This document shows, piece after piece, positions 10,020-20,158 of a stretch of 64,000 nucleotides of DNA; position 1 is the stretch's first letter, and every line of letters starts with the position of its first letter. Both the position numbers and the translations under genes were made by a program. The notes beneath the pieces were generated by a model. The model saw only the letters and a list, made by a program, of their open reading frames with translations. It was not told where the DNA came from and did no database searches. The DNA is from Asparagopsis taxiformis (taxonomy: Eukaryota > Rhodophyta > Florideophyceae > Bonnemaisoniales > Bonnemaisoniaceae): the NCBI GenBank assembly GCA_030407315.1, contig JALQPE010002028.1:62001-126000 (forward strand), in the 5' to 3' direction.

Positions 10020-11211
10020 ACTACTTTCCCGTTCTGTCCGAGTCAGTACCGCCAGGCACTACAATTTACTGGTTCAGTATAGACTTCCCGGCAGTAAATT
10101 GTACTGTCTCAAGCACTAGTTCCAGGTAGTGAAATGTACTGCCACAGGTAGCACTTCCAGGTAGTACACTGCACTGCCACAGGCAGTAACTGGTACTGTC
10201 CTATGCCCCTGCCGAGTACAACACTATCAGACAGTACTTTACGCTGATCTGGACAGCTCTATAATACATCAAAATCTACTACTTTTTGTAGTGCTGTGGG
10301 GCAGCAATTCACATATCCTGGAGCAGTACAGCGTGGCAGTGATTTACACATACGCAAGTAGTAGAGCACGGCAGCACTTTCCACCACGGCAAGTAGCACG
10401 GTACGGTAGCACTTTTCGTATCATAAAGCAGTACTATCAGGCAGCTTTTCCCAGAGACTATCAGCACCTCATTTCATTGCTTTCACACATTTCGTCAGAC
10501 ATCATAATTTACTGTCCCCACTCGCTTCCACAGGCAGTAGAATACATAGCCTCGAAGCATGTCTGCTGTCATCATATTCCACTGCATTACTCTACTGCCA
10601 GAACATAGACTTGTCACTACCTGTAAGTACAAAAAAAGCAGCACCACACAGCAGCAGAAATTACTGCTTTGTCCAATAATAGAATACAGTACATTTCTCT
10701 GCCTCTGCCATGACCTGCAGGCAGTATCATACAGTACATCGGGGCACTACCTAAATATAGCAAAATGTGCTGCCGTCATTCGGGCCCGCAGCCAGCACAG
10801 CACGCTGCCGGAAACACTAGCTTCTACTGCCACACGGTGCATCCCACGCCACCAAATAGTACTGCCGTGGGCCATATTCCTGGACAGCATATTTTACTCC
10901 CTCCCCGTGCTGCCCAAGTCAGCACAATATACTACTTTATTTTACAGGCCAATGTAGCACAAATCACTGCCAGAAAGGCAATCTAAATCCAGCAACTATC
11001 ACTGCCTCCCACCACTGCCTCACGTCATACATCCAGGCAGTACTTTCTACTGCCGTCGGCAGCACATGGCCACTGCCTCCGGGCAGTGCACTGTACTGCC
11101 GGCAAGTAGGGCATTAATTTATATTTTTAAAGTACTAAATTTTACTGCCTCAGGCAGTAAATTTTACTGCCGTACAGTACTGCCCCAGGCCCGATTTCAG
11201 ACACAGTAGTG
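10020..11211. repeat. subterminal palindromic repeat array and element end (family 1)
   Basis: About 1.2 kb packed with variants of CAGTA...TACTG and ACTGCC in both orientations. The clearest unit is the perfect 19-nt palindrome GGCAGTAAATTTTACTGCC at 11153-11171. The array stops about 40 bp before the terminus, which ends ...CAGACACAGTAGTG at 11211. Read inward on the reverse strand this is CACTACTGTGTCTGAAAT, the CACTA-type start. Chromovirus gag begins at the next base. Arrays of short subterminal motifs bound by the transposase are typical of EnSpm/CACTA elements. I infer that 1-11,211 belongs to one element whose left end is outside the window. Short ORFs here are repeat artefacts. Confidence 0.7.
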
Positions 11212-12288
11212 ATCACGACTGATCCGACGAAGAGGTTCTCGTGGCCTCACGTAATCAACGCGTTGATTAAACGGTACCTGCAAGACGACGTGCTGCAGGA
11301 GGCCTACGAAAAGGTCACGATGATCACGCAGAGTCCTAATGAGGACGAGAATCAGTACGCTGATAGACTCGACACTGCCACGCGGGCATGTAACTACGTG
11401 TTTACGGATCGACTCCTCGTTCACCACTACGTGCGTGGTTTACTGCCCTCGACGCGGGCAGCCGTGACGGAACGACTCCGGTCGCTCCCCGAACGAGAGA
11501 GGAACGACCTCACCGTTGTGAGACGATTGGCGACGGCCGAAGGAACGACCTTCCGTGCACGTACGGCAGCTGTCGCGTCAGCCGCGAAACCGAAAGTGCG
11601 GTTTCCGGTGAAGCCTACGTTGGCTATTTCCGACCACGAGTCGAGGAAGTTCGCGGACTACGATGAGTCCGCGTACTTACGTAATGAACGGGCTAACGAG
11701 CCCAGTTACCACGATGGTAACCCGAATATCCCCGCGAGGGATGATGACGACTTATCGCTCGCCGCGGCTCAAGTTGCCGAGAATTTAGAGGCGATACTCT
11801 TCACGGATGGGCCGCCGCCCAACGATACGAAAACGGCAAACGAAAAGCCGGACGAGCTCGAAGCTCGATTGAACCGTCCATGCGAGGACGTGCCCAAGCT
11901 CACGAGCGAGCAGACGCAATTGGCGCACTCCGTAATCCCGAATGATTACTGGACGCTGTCGTGTTGGTCATGCCGCGAAGATGGCCACTCGACGTTTACG
12001 TGTCCGCGTCTGACGCCAGATCAACGGATCTTTTTCGCGTATAAGTACTACCTCTTCCACGTGAAGAGCAACCCACGTCAGGCTGAGTACTTCCGCCAAC
12101 GAATGGCCAAACGGAACCAGGAACGACCTGGTGAGCGAGGGAATGTGAACCCGCGGAGGTATGGCACGCCGCCTACGATACTCCGAAACCCCAATCGTGA
12201 CGGGGGAAGACCATTCGACAGGCGCCGCGGCGACTTTCGTAATGATCGACGTGATCCCCACCCGTGGGCGAACGAACGAAATGGCTAG
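11212..12288 (+). CDS. gag: Gag polyprotein of chromovirus (5' truncated)
   Basis: The coding frame enters directly from the element junction at 11,211/11,212, so its N-terminus is lost and there is no native start. The first 100 residues (FSWPHVINALIKRYL..., ENQYADRLDTATRAC, VHHYVRGLLPSTRA) have the helical pattern of a retrotransposon capsid (Retrotrans_gag type). A zinc knuckle CX2CX4HX4C (CWSCREDGHSTFTC) lies at about 11,970-12,011, followed by a basic Arg/Asn-rich tail. The frame ends at TAG 12,286-12,288 but stays open for another 49 codons after it, so this stop may be secondary. The protease frame begins in the -1 frame within that stretch, the usual gag/pol arrangement. Confidence 0.8.
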   Translation: MTTDPTKRFSWPHVINALIKRYLQDDVLQEAYEKVTMITQSPNEDENQYADRLDTATRACNYVFTDRLLVHHYVRGLLPSTRAAVTERLRSLPERERNDLTVVRRLATAEGTTFRARTAAVASAAKPKVRFPVKPTLAISDHESRKFADYDESAYLRNERANEPSYHDGNPNIPARDDDDLSLAAAQVAENLEAILFTDGPPPNDTKTANEKPDELEARLNRPCEDVPKLTSEQTQLAHSVIPNDYWTLSCWSCREDGHSTFTCPRLTPDQRIFFAYKYYLFHVKSNPRQAEYFRQRMAKRNQERPGERGNVNPRRYGTPPTILRNPNRDGGRPFDRRRGDFRNDRRDPHPWANERNG

Positions 12289-12377
12289 CGTAATGGCCGC
12301 AGCGGAGTCTACGTGACGACTTCCGCTGACGAAACACCACTCGAGGTGGAAACGAGTCACGATGACGAACGAGCTTC

Positions 12378-13919
12378 GTGGGCTCACGACGACGACGTGT
12401 CGAATGGCCTTGCACCGGAAAACGACCAGGTGATGTAGGTCACGAGCCACCCACATCGCCTGAACCCTTACGTGAAAGGGGGACGACCGACGTCGATGAT
12501 TGGTCCTCCGCAGGCTCACCGATGAACGAGAGTTACGAAAAGCTCACGGCCGCGAAGGCCAACTCGAGTCAAACGATACCCGACGTGGGGAGAGACACGA
12601 AGTCCGACGGGACGAACGAACCTCACACGAAGAGGAAGTCTCGCAGGCGAGCGAGACGCGCTACCCGGAAGCACGACGCTTCCGGACGCGAGAAAGCCAA
12701 GCACGCGGCTCATACGAAGCGTGTCAACGCAAAAGAAGCCATACGGGCTCATACGGTGAAGCGACGAACCGCCAACGAAGACGTAGACCGCGCGCCGGTC
12801 AGGACCGAACCGTTGGTCCTCGACGGGCATACGTGCCTACTTGCTTCGAAGCATTATATCGTGTCCGGAACGATAGGACTAGACCTCAACGTGATGAGGG
12901 CGATTACCATCGCGATGGATACGTGCAGCGGCTACAACTTGATACGAACAAGTTTACTACCCTACGACTGGGTCGACCGCTGTCTACGTGACGAAGAGCT
13001 ACCGAAGCTCGGAGACGCCAACGGGCGACGTTTGCCTATCGAAGGCACCATCCTGCTTCGCGTCAGGCTGGGGAACTCGCTGTTCCGCGTAAAATTCTTC
13101 GTAGCCAACACGCTGGCTGTTCCCGTTATAATGGGCACGTCGTTCATGTCGAAGCATGTCGATGCTATACGCTGTCGAGCGCAGACAATCGACCTCCACC
13201 GGGGGGATACGATACCCATTATCGCGGAGGGCGATACGAAGACTCCGTACGAGGAGGGGGAAGAGACGAATCCAAACGTGGAACACCCGAAACGCCGCGA
13301 GCGTAACGCGGCCTCGAATAGGCCGAGCCGAACGTTTTCGGTTCGCTTGACGAAGTACACGCGTGTACCGGCGATGTCGCAACGGACCGTCAACATGACG
13401 ACGGATGCGATCGGACTCGTGTTCCTCGAACCGAAAGCGTCGGTGCAATTCCGGCATGGGCTGCGCATAGCCAACGGAGTGGTCGACGTAGGACCGAGAG
13501 AGACGTTCTCTATCATCGTGTCGAACTTCACGAAGAAGGACCGCGAATTGCCGAAAGGCGCGACAATTGCGTACGCGGTACGCTCCCCGTTGGGAATCGT
13601 CCCACTCAAGCGTGAGGGCGGCGAAGCCCTCGCGAAGGTTTTGAACCTACCGCTAGTCGAGGCGACGACGCGGACAAATACGAACGGGTTGGGCGACGAA
13701 ACGCCAGACCCGCTGGTCAACGAAAAGGGGAACGACCCCTCCACGAATTGGCAATCGACAATCGATTTGTCGCACCTCGACGACGAGGATTTACGAAAGC
13801 GCATCAACGAGATGCTAGCCACACATTCGTCAATGTGGACGAGCGGACGCCTCGGCGAAATCAATGCTACGGAGCATCGAATCGAACTCGAACCGGGCAC
13901 GCGGCCCATACCTACGTGA
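12378..13919 (+). CDS. pro: Protease region of chromovirus pol (broken off by insertion)
   Basis: The frame opens at 12,378 (no ATG) and lies -1 relative to gag, so expression by frameshifting is likely. The first 140 residues are basic and low-complexity. About residue 181 is DTCSGYNLI, where the aspartic protease motif D-T/S-G-A/S is expected. The Gly position is Cys, which is odd and would need checking against relatives. MGTSFM downstream fits the retropepsin core. The last about 70 codons (13,705-13,910) are the 206-bp segment that recurs at 16,896. After 13,910 the frame runs into the inserted element and stops at 13,919. Pro and pol were one ORF: removing one repeat copy plus the insert (3,191 bp) restores the same frame. 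Confidence 0.75.
   Translation: MGSRRRRVEWPCTGKRPGDVGHEPPTSPEPLRERGTTDVDDWSSAGSPMNESYEKLTAAKANSSQTIPDVGRDTKSDGTNEPHTKRKSRRRARRATRKHDASGREKAKHAAHTKRVNAKEAIRAHTVKRRTANEDVDRAPVRTEPLVLDGHTCLLASKHYIVSGTIGLDLNVMRAITIAMDTCSGYNLIRTSLLPYDWVDRCLRDEELPKLGDANGRRLPIEGTILLRVRLGNSLFRVKFFVANTLAVPVIMGTSFMSKHVDAIRCRAQTIDLHRGDTIPIIAEGDTKTPYEEGEETNPNVEHPKRRERNAASNRPSRTFSVRLTKYTRVPAMSQRTVNMTTDAIGLVFLEPKASVQFRHGLRIANGVVDVGPRETFSIIVSNFTKKDRELPKGATIAYAVRSPLGIVPLKREGGEALAKVLNLPLVEATTRTNTNGLGDETPDPLVNEKGNDPSTNWQSTIDLSHLDDEDLRKRINEMLATHSSMWTSGRLGEINATEHRIELEPGTRPIPT
13705..13910 (+). repeat. 206-bp direct repeat, left copy
   Basis: Matches 16,896-17,101 with about seven substitutions over 206 bp by eye. It ends exactly where chromovirus sequence ends at 13,910. 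Confidence 0.9.
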
Positions 13920-14471
13920 TAAGGCTACTGTTACCTATGGAGCAACGTTTTCGTTACTGTGGAGACGTATTCAGCGCCGAGCTTGTTACAGCACTTTCCA
14001 GCCTCTATCAACCGCAGAGACGTTTGGTACACTACATCTACGCTTACCTTGCTGTATTTTCAGTGGTACTACTACATGCCAGGAGCTTGAAGACATTGGC
14101 TATGAGGCTATCTCTCGTCTTGGCTTCAATGCGGATTCAGACAATACCCACCCTCGCTCTCCTCCACCTGCCAACTGCAGTCCTGAGCAAAAATAATAAA
14201 GTACATCTATCCGTAGTTATCCTGTTCCTGGGTATTTCATTCTAGAGCTCCTGTGGCCATCAATTTCTAGTAAAGACGGATACCCTCGCCCCTTCCTACT
14301 TCGACTATTCCACTACCTGTCTCTGCGCTATTCCTTCGACTTGACACTATCGTCTGACTGGTTTCCTGATGTCTCGTATCTATCTACTTCCATCTATTAC
14401 AAAATTCAACTCAACAGAAATTTTATTTCTTCATTCTTCGTCTACTATACCGAAACCGGTTTCATCCGATA

Positions 14472-15992
14472 CTACTCCCCTTCATTCTCGATTTCATCAT
14501 CGACAAATACCTTCACATATTCTTCATCTCCTCCGTCCTCTTCCATAGACCTGAAGCTCTCCTCCAGCACTGAGTCCCCTCCATCGTCTACATTCAGTTC
14601 TTCATGTCTATCACGCGATATAGTCAAAACCTCCTCATTCATAAAACGACTACTCACCCGCCCCCCGGGAAGAAGCAGTTTCACTGCTTCATTGATTTCC
14701 CGGATTTGCGCTCCTCCCACCTCTGCTCCACTTTGAAATTTCAAAATCGTTCGGAACCCGTATGCAAGTATGTAGATGAATTGCAAGGAGTATTCTGAAC
14801 GTCGCAGGAACATGTTCCTATCAGAACATTGCGTGTAGGCGACTGCAAAGTTCAGTGCAACCTCTACTAAATTGATCCTCCTAGTCACAAACCTCTTGTC
14901 TGGTTCTCCAATTATTTGAACTTCGTACTCGACTTTGAATACCATTTCTTTTCGCACAGCAATGAAGTCGCGAAGAATCTTCATATTCTTGTCATCCATT
15001 GCTGCGCGCTCCGCTGCATTCATTTTCCTCTGCGCCGAGTACAGACTTGGAACTGACTCAATGTCCAGCCCACCGTCGTGCAAATGATGCTCCATGCGGA
15101 CTGAACCTTGAAACCCACTGTATAGAACGAATCCAAGATCTCGGATGAACCGGTTTCGCACATGATCTCTGGACTTGTTCATAAACCCGGTCACTGCCGT
15201 GAGTGCCGATTTCGTCACAGTGATGCCTACCTCCTTTCTGTGCAACGGCCCATTGTCACTAACCTTTCTTCGCTTCTGCTTTCGAGCGGCCCCATCACTT
15301 GCCTCGGACGTCCCATGCATTCCATCCATGCGAGCAGAGTCCGTTCCGCGAATTGTCTCCTCAATGGTCCCGGTAGTCACATACCCCCGCGCCCTCCACC
15401 GTTCGATACCTTCCGACGTTCCATTGGAGCTGGAACGGTCTCCTCCCTCTCTGAAAGAATTGTTTTGACACGTATTCTTGATTAAAGAGGTCACAACTTG
15501 GCAGCGCAATTCAATGTGGTTCCGGCCGGCAAGCGTCCTATTGAACACATCCTTTCGCTCATTGCTTTGCCTGGCGAACATCAGCGTATTGATTAGCTGG
15601 CATCCGTTGAAATCCCTCTTATCCACCATTACCTTCGTGTACGTTGGAACAACACCATACAGCACAGCACACACCATTTCGAACGTGAACGATTTCTCCG
15701 CATCCTGCGCAATGCGGAGACGTTCCCTGTCCTTCTCAGAGGCGATCTTCTTCGGATGTCCTTGTCCCTGGCTCAGAAGCCCATCGACGATGCCCTTGAC
15801 CTCCTGCATATCGGTGTTTAGCATGGAGACAGTCTTGGCGACATTTCCGAGAGTCTCGCGTAATTGAATGGTGCTCTTCTCGACGGCATCCATTTTATCA
15901 CTCAGGGCTTTCAGCTCTGCAGTGATGTTCGAAAAGCCCTCACGCGTTATTTCGGAAAATGCAGCGATGCTCACGGAGGTTTCGGGATTCAT
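14472..15992 (-). CDS. unknown protein of CACTA-like insert (coiled coil, 506 aa)
   Basis: ATG at 15,992. Residues about 15-75 form a heptad-rich coiled coil (TREGFSNITAELKALSDKM, NVAKTVSMLNTDMQEVKGI). The middle contains Lys/Arg-rich KQKRRKVS, a possible nuclear localisation signal, near residue 240. The C-terminus is acidic. I do not recognise the family. A short stretch VQIIGEPDKR resembles VQLIGAPDKR in the split transposase at 6,523-8,520, but this is too short to claim homology. It is the only substantial gene in the insert; by analogy with two-gene CACTA elements it could be a TnpA-like DNA-binding factor, which is speculation. Confidence 0.5.
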   Translation of the reverse strand: MNPETSVSIAAFSEITREGFSNITAELKALSDKMDAVEKSTIQLRETLGNVAKTVSMLNTDMQEVKGIVDGLLSQGQGHPKKIASEKDRERLRIAQDAEKSFTFEMVCAVLYGVVPTYTKVMVDKRDFNGCQLINTLMFARQSNERKDVFNRTLAGRNHIELRCQVVTSLIKNTCQNNSFREGGDRSSSNGTSEGIERWRARGYVTTGTIEETIRGTDSARMDGMHGTSEASDGAARKQKRRKVSDNGPLHRKEVGITVTKSALTAVTGFMNKSRDHVRNRFIRDLGFVLYSGFQGSVRMEHHLHDGGLDIESVPSLYSAQRKMNAAERAAMDDKNMKILRDFIAVRKEMVFKVEYEVQIIGEPDKRFVTRRINLVEVALNFAVAYTQCSDRNMFLRRSEYSLQFIYILAYGFRTILKFQSGAEVGGAQIREINEAVKLLLPGGRVSSRFMNEEVLTISRDRHEELNVDDGGDSVLEESFRSMEEDGGDEEYVKVFVDDEIENEGE

Positions 15993-16489
15993 GTTGAACT
16001 TGCAATTGGAGTTTGCTAAAAGGAGAAGTGCTTTGAAGGAAGGGTGTCACGCTTAGTACAGCAGTGTTGTAGCAAATATCATTCCAGTGGATGCATCCAT
16101 CCTGTTCTACTCTACATAATAATAATGCTTCTCGGTGCTCCGTAACGGTTATTTTTCATAATTTAGTGGTGGATGGTGCGTATTCTTTCCTTTGCTACCA
16201 CCCACGTCCTGTGAATACCACACCTCGCTACCAGACTGACGTCTCCTACTCGACACTTTCAATGCAAAGATAGATAGGTATAATTTGAAATGCTAAACTC
16301 AACATAATATAGCTACTCTGTACTTTCTCTCCTTACGGTGAGACAAACGAGATATGTTCAATCTTCCATATCTTTCTTTCTACGTCCTATTCAACATCTA
16401 GCTTCCCCGCACCCAACTATCTGTAAAGCACCATCACAATTACTATAGTCGTATTCCACACACCATTCCAATATTTACCTTCACACTAA

Positions 16490-16895
16490 CACTATGCTCC
16501 ATATTTCCTCTAAGTCCACTCCACCAGACAGTGCTGTCAACCAATGCACGGTACTACCCGCAGACAATACAATTTGCTATCTACACTACTGTCTACAGAT
16601 TTCCCCAGACAGTGCAGTAATACAATACAATGTACTGCCTCAGACAGTAAAATGTACTGTCTGCACATACTGTCTGGCGGCAACACTTCCAGACAGTAAA
16701 ATTTACTGTTCTGGACAGTAAATTTTACTGTTTTTGGTACTGTCCAGATTTCGTGCCAGTTTACTGCTGCAGCAGTATTCTGAAATTTCCAGACAGTAAA
16801 TTTTACTGTCTCCGCGCACTGTCTTGGCCAGACAGTAATTTTTACTGTCTCAGACAGTAAATTTACTGTCTTTTTTCATTCCCAACACCGTAGTG
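16490..16895. repeat. subterminal palindromic repeat array and element end (family 2)
   Basis: Dense repeats of GACAGTAAATTTTACTGTC (perfect 19-nt palindrome at 16,792-16,810) and partial copies, stopping about 25 bp before the terminus at 16,895. Compared with the array at 10,020-11,171 the core is the same, but the second and eighteenth bases change together (GGC/GCC there, GAC/GTC here), preserving the dyad. Confidence 0.85.
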
Positions 16896-17101
16896 CAGAC
16901 CCGGTGGTCAACGGAAAGGGGAACGACCCCGCCACGAATTGGCAGTCGACAATCGATTTGTCGCACCTGGACGATGAGGATTTACGAAAGCGCATCCACG
17001 AGATGCTAGCCACACATTCGTCAATGTGGACGAGCGGACGCCTCGGCGAAATCAATGCTACGGAGCATCGAATCGAACTCGAACCGGGCACGCGGCCCAT
17101 A
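16896..17101 (+). repeat. 206-bp direct repeat, right copy
   Basis: Starts at the first base after the ...GTAGTG terminus and matches 13,705-13,910; it then continues into intact pol. Confidence 0.9.
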
Positions 17102-20100
17102 CTTTCAATGCCCTATTGTCAGGGTCCGGCTCTATGTACGATAGCCGAGGAGCAGATCACGAAGATGCTCAACGAAGGGGTTATCGAACCCGCGTCCAGC
17201 GAATGGGCGTCACCAATCGTGTTGGTGCCGAAGAAGGACGGATCCTTACGTTTCTGTGTCGACTACAGGCGTTTGAACGCGAAAACGATCGCTGATTCGT
17301 ACCCGCTTCCTCGTATGGAAGACTGCCTTGATTCGTTGGGCGACGCCGCCATCTTCACGACACTCGACTGTAACGCCGGTTACTGGCAAGTGCCCGTCTC
17401 CGCCGAGGACCGTGATAAGACAACGTTTACGTCTTTCATGGGAACGTATCGCTACGTGCGAATGCCATTCGGGCTACGAAATGCCCCCGCTACGTTTCAG
17501 CGGACGTTGGACATAATCCTCTCCGGAGTACGTTGGCAATCGTGCCTGGTCTACTTAGACGACGTAATCGTCTTTTCGAAAGACCTCGAGTCTCATCTGG
17601 GTCACGTTGACCAGGTACTCTCCCTGCTACGCGCAACAGGAGTAACGTTAAAGCTCGCGAAGTGCTCGTTCTTTCAACCACGAGTTGACTATCTGGGGCA
17701 CGTGATTACCCCAGGGAAGCTACACGTGGCAGCACGAAACAAAGAAGCCTTTCGTACGGCTACGTTCCCGCGGGATAAGACGCAGTGTCGATCGTTTTTG
17801 GGCGCGGCCAACGTTTACCGCCGTTTCGTAAAGGCGTATGCCGAGATCGCTCGGCCACTCAACACGATGTTGAAGAAGGACGCTTCCCCCGATTGGACGA
17901 ACCCAACGGACGCGCAAACGAATGCGTTCGAAACGTTGAAGACAATACTGGTGTCGCCACCAGTATTGCACCTTCCGAAGGCGGGACGTCCGTTCATGAT
18001 CGATACCGACGCGTCGGCGTATCAGCTGGGAGCTACGTTGCTCCAGCAGCAGAACGAAGATAAGCCCAACGAATGGGTTCCGGTTGGGTACTGGTCGAAG
18101 ACCCTTAACGAAACCGAACGTGGTTACTCGGCAACGGAGCGCGAGTGTTACTCCGTCGTCTGGGCGATAACGTCGCTCCGACCCTACGTAGAGGGTCAGC
18201 GGTTCACCGTACGTACGGACCACGAAGCCTTACGTTGGCTGATGAAGTTGACGGACGCGTCCGGACGACTACTACGATGGAGGCTACGCGTTGCCGAATT
18301 CGATTTCGAAGTTACGTACAGGCCTGGGCGCGTGCACCAGGTACCTGACGCTTTATCACGTGTGATATCTACGTATGACGACGGTCGACCCGTCGACGAT
18401 GACGTACCATCGTACGGGGACGCGGTCCTCGTGACGACTCGCAGTCGTCGACAACCCACACGAAATGGGCAAGGACGAACGACGTCCGTACGTAAAAAGG
18501 CGACGAATGCCGGGGGTCACGACGACCCGTCGAACGAGACTCGTGATGAACGAACATCAGCCACGACGACTGGCCACGATGGCCTCGAGTTCAACCGCGA
18601 CGCGTCGCTCGATGACGTTCTTGACGAGGAACCGGATTTCCTCGATGAACATCGCGCTGCTGAAGACGATTCGGCACGCGTGCCACCAGCTGACGTTCAG
18701 CTTCCCATTACGAGGGACGAGCTTATCGAAGCTCAACGCGAGGACGCGTTCTGTCAAACGATACTGACACGACAGTCCGACACGCAGGACGCTGCATTCT
18801 TCGAAGGCCACGATGGCCTACTCCGACGCCGGAACCCTCACGATGAGGAACGTACACAAATCGTTGTGCCGGCTTCGTTACGGCCGCGGCTGCTGGAGTT
18901 AACGCACCACCACGTCCTCGCTGGACATCCCGGGCAAACGCGTATGTACTATACCCTACGGAGGACGTACTACTGGCCCGCGATGGCTGCCGACATCCAC
19001 GCAACGGTACGAAACTGCGTCGGATGTGTGAAGAACCGCGTGAAGCTTCGCAAACGGACGAACCCGTTACGTTTATTCCCGGCTACGGAGCCGCTGCGAG
19101 ACCTATGTATCGACATACTAGGTCCGCTTACGAAGACCACGCGTGGGAACCGATTTATCCTCGTTATAACGGACCGCTTTACGAAGCTAACCAGAGTCGT
19201 ACCTCTACGAAATATCGATTCCGCCAACGTGGCGAGCGCGTTCGTCAACGCGTGGTTCTTCTCGTATGGACCCCCACGGACGCTCATAAGCGATAACGGA
19301 AAGCAGTTCGCTGCTAAGTTTTTCCAGCGCGTCTGCAACGAAATCGGCGTGACGAACGTCTTTACGTCGACGTACCACCCCCAAACGAACGGGCAGGTGG
19401 AGCGCTACAACAGGACGATCCTGGCGATGCTGCGCAATTACGTGAACGAAAACCAGAACGACTGGGATCGATACGCATCGGCGTTAACGTTTGCGTACAA
19501 CACGCATGTGCATTCGAGCACGGGCACGACGCCCTTCGATTTGATTCTCACGAATCCACCGCCACCGTTGGCGCTACACACGTCGGTAACGAACCGCGAA
19601 CTACTCGACGGGGGAGGGCGAGCCACTTACGTTCGTGAGCTCGCCACAACGATGGATAATGCGTATCGAACGCTGAAGGCCGCGCAGGCACGTTATAAAC
19701 GAAATTTCGACAAACGAGTTCGTGTCTCGAATCGAAACATCCGCGCGGGAGAATACGTATTCATCGACCCGACGGACGGGACCACGAAGGGCACGAAGCT
19801 CGGCAACCACGCGTTGGGACCGTTCCGCGTACTACGTAACGACGTACGAACGTTCGTCATCCAACGAGGAGACGTAGTTGAACGTGTCAACTCGGACCGC
19901 GTTGCGTACGCACCAACGCCGGCGAACGCGCCCCCGCCGGAGCCATACGATGCCACCGAGGCAGACCTCGACAAGAACCGCGACGGTCCGGCGTATGTAG
20001 TAGACGACCTACTGAACCATCGCGTAAACGATGACGGCACCCTGGACTTCCTCGTGAAGTGGGTCGGGTATCGCAACCCTACGTGGGAGCCCCGCCGGAA

Positions 20101-20158
20101 CGTATCTGAAGAGAGCGTCTCTCGATACTTCGCACGCGTGCGACGAGCAACAACGTGA
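16896..20158 (+). CDS. pol: Pol polyprotein: RT, RNase H, integrase, chromodomain
   Basis: An uninterrupted frame of more than 1,080 codons, with no native start because the upstream part lies before the insertion. Domains in order: reverse transcriptase (FCVDYRRLN, MPFGLRNAPATFQ, and the catalytic YLDD at about 17,552-17,563), RNase H (IDTDAS at about 18,000, then ATERE and TDHEAL), integrase zinc finger (H...H...CVGC at about 18,905-19,030), integrase core (D in LCIDILGP, D in ISDNGKQF, E in NGQVERYN), a GPF motif (LGPFRVLR), and a C-terminal chromodomain (DDLLNHRV...FLVKWVGY...TWEPRRNV) at about 19,990-20,130. The chromodomain identifies it as a chromovirus and is known to direct integration to particular chromatin. 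All catalytic residues are present. Confidence 0.93.

Larger units (their letters stand above)
13911..16895. mobile_element. CACTA-like element inserted in chromovirus pol (family 2)
   Basis: A 2,985-bp AT-rich block between two copies of a 206-bp chromovirus segment. The right end is ...CCCAACACCGTAGTG (reverse strand CACTACGGTGTTGGGAAT), which matches the family 1 terminus at 11,211 in its first six bases and the following GTGT. A palindromic ACTGTC array precedes it. The left end (CCTACGTGATAAGG...) does not clearly mirror this, so the left terminus may be damaged. It carries one long ORF (14,472-15,992, minus) but no transposase, so it is probably non-autonomous. Confidence 0.6.

Noticed and set aside
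10291..10986. Frames of 70-130 codons in the repeat array
   Set aside because: They are translations of the palindromic ACTG repeats.
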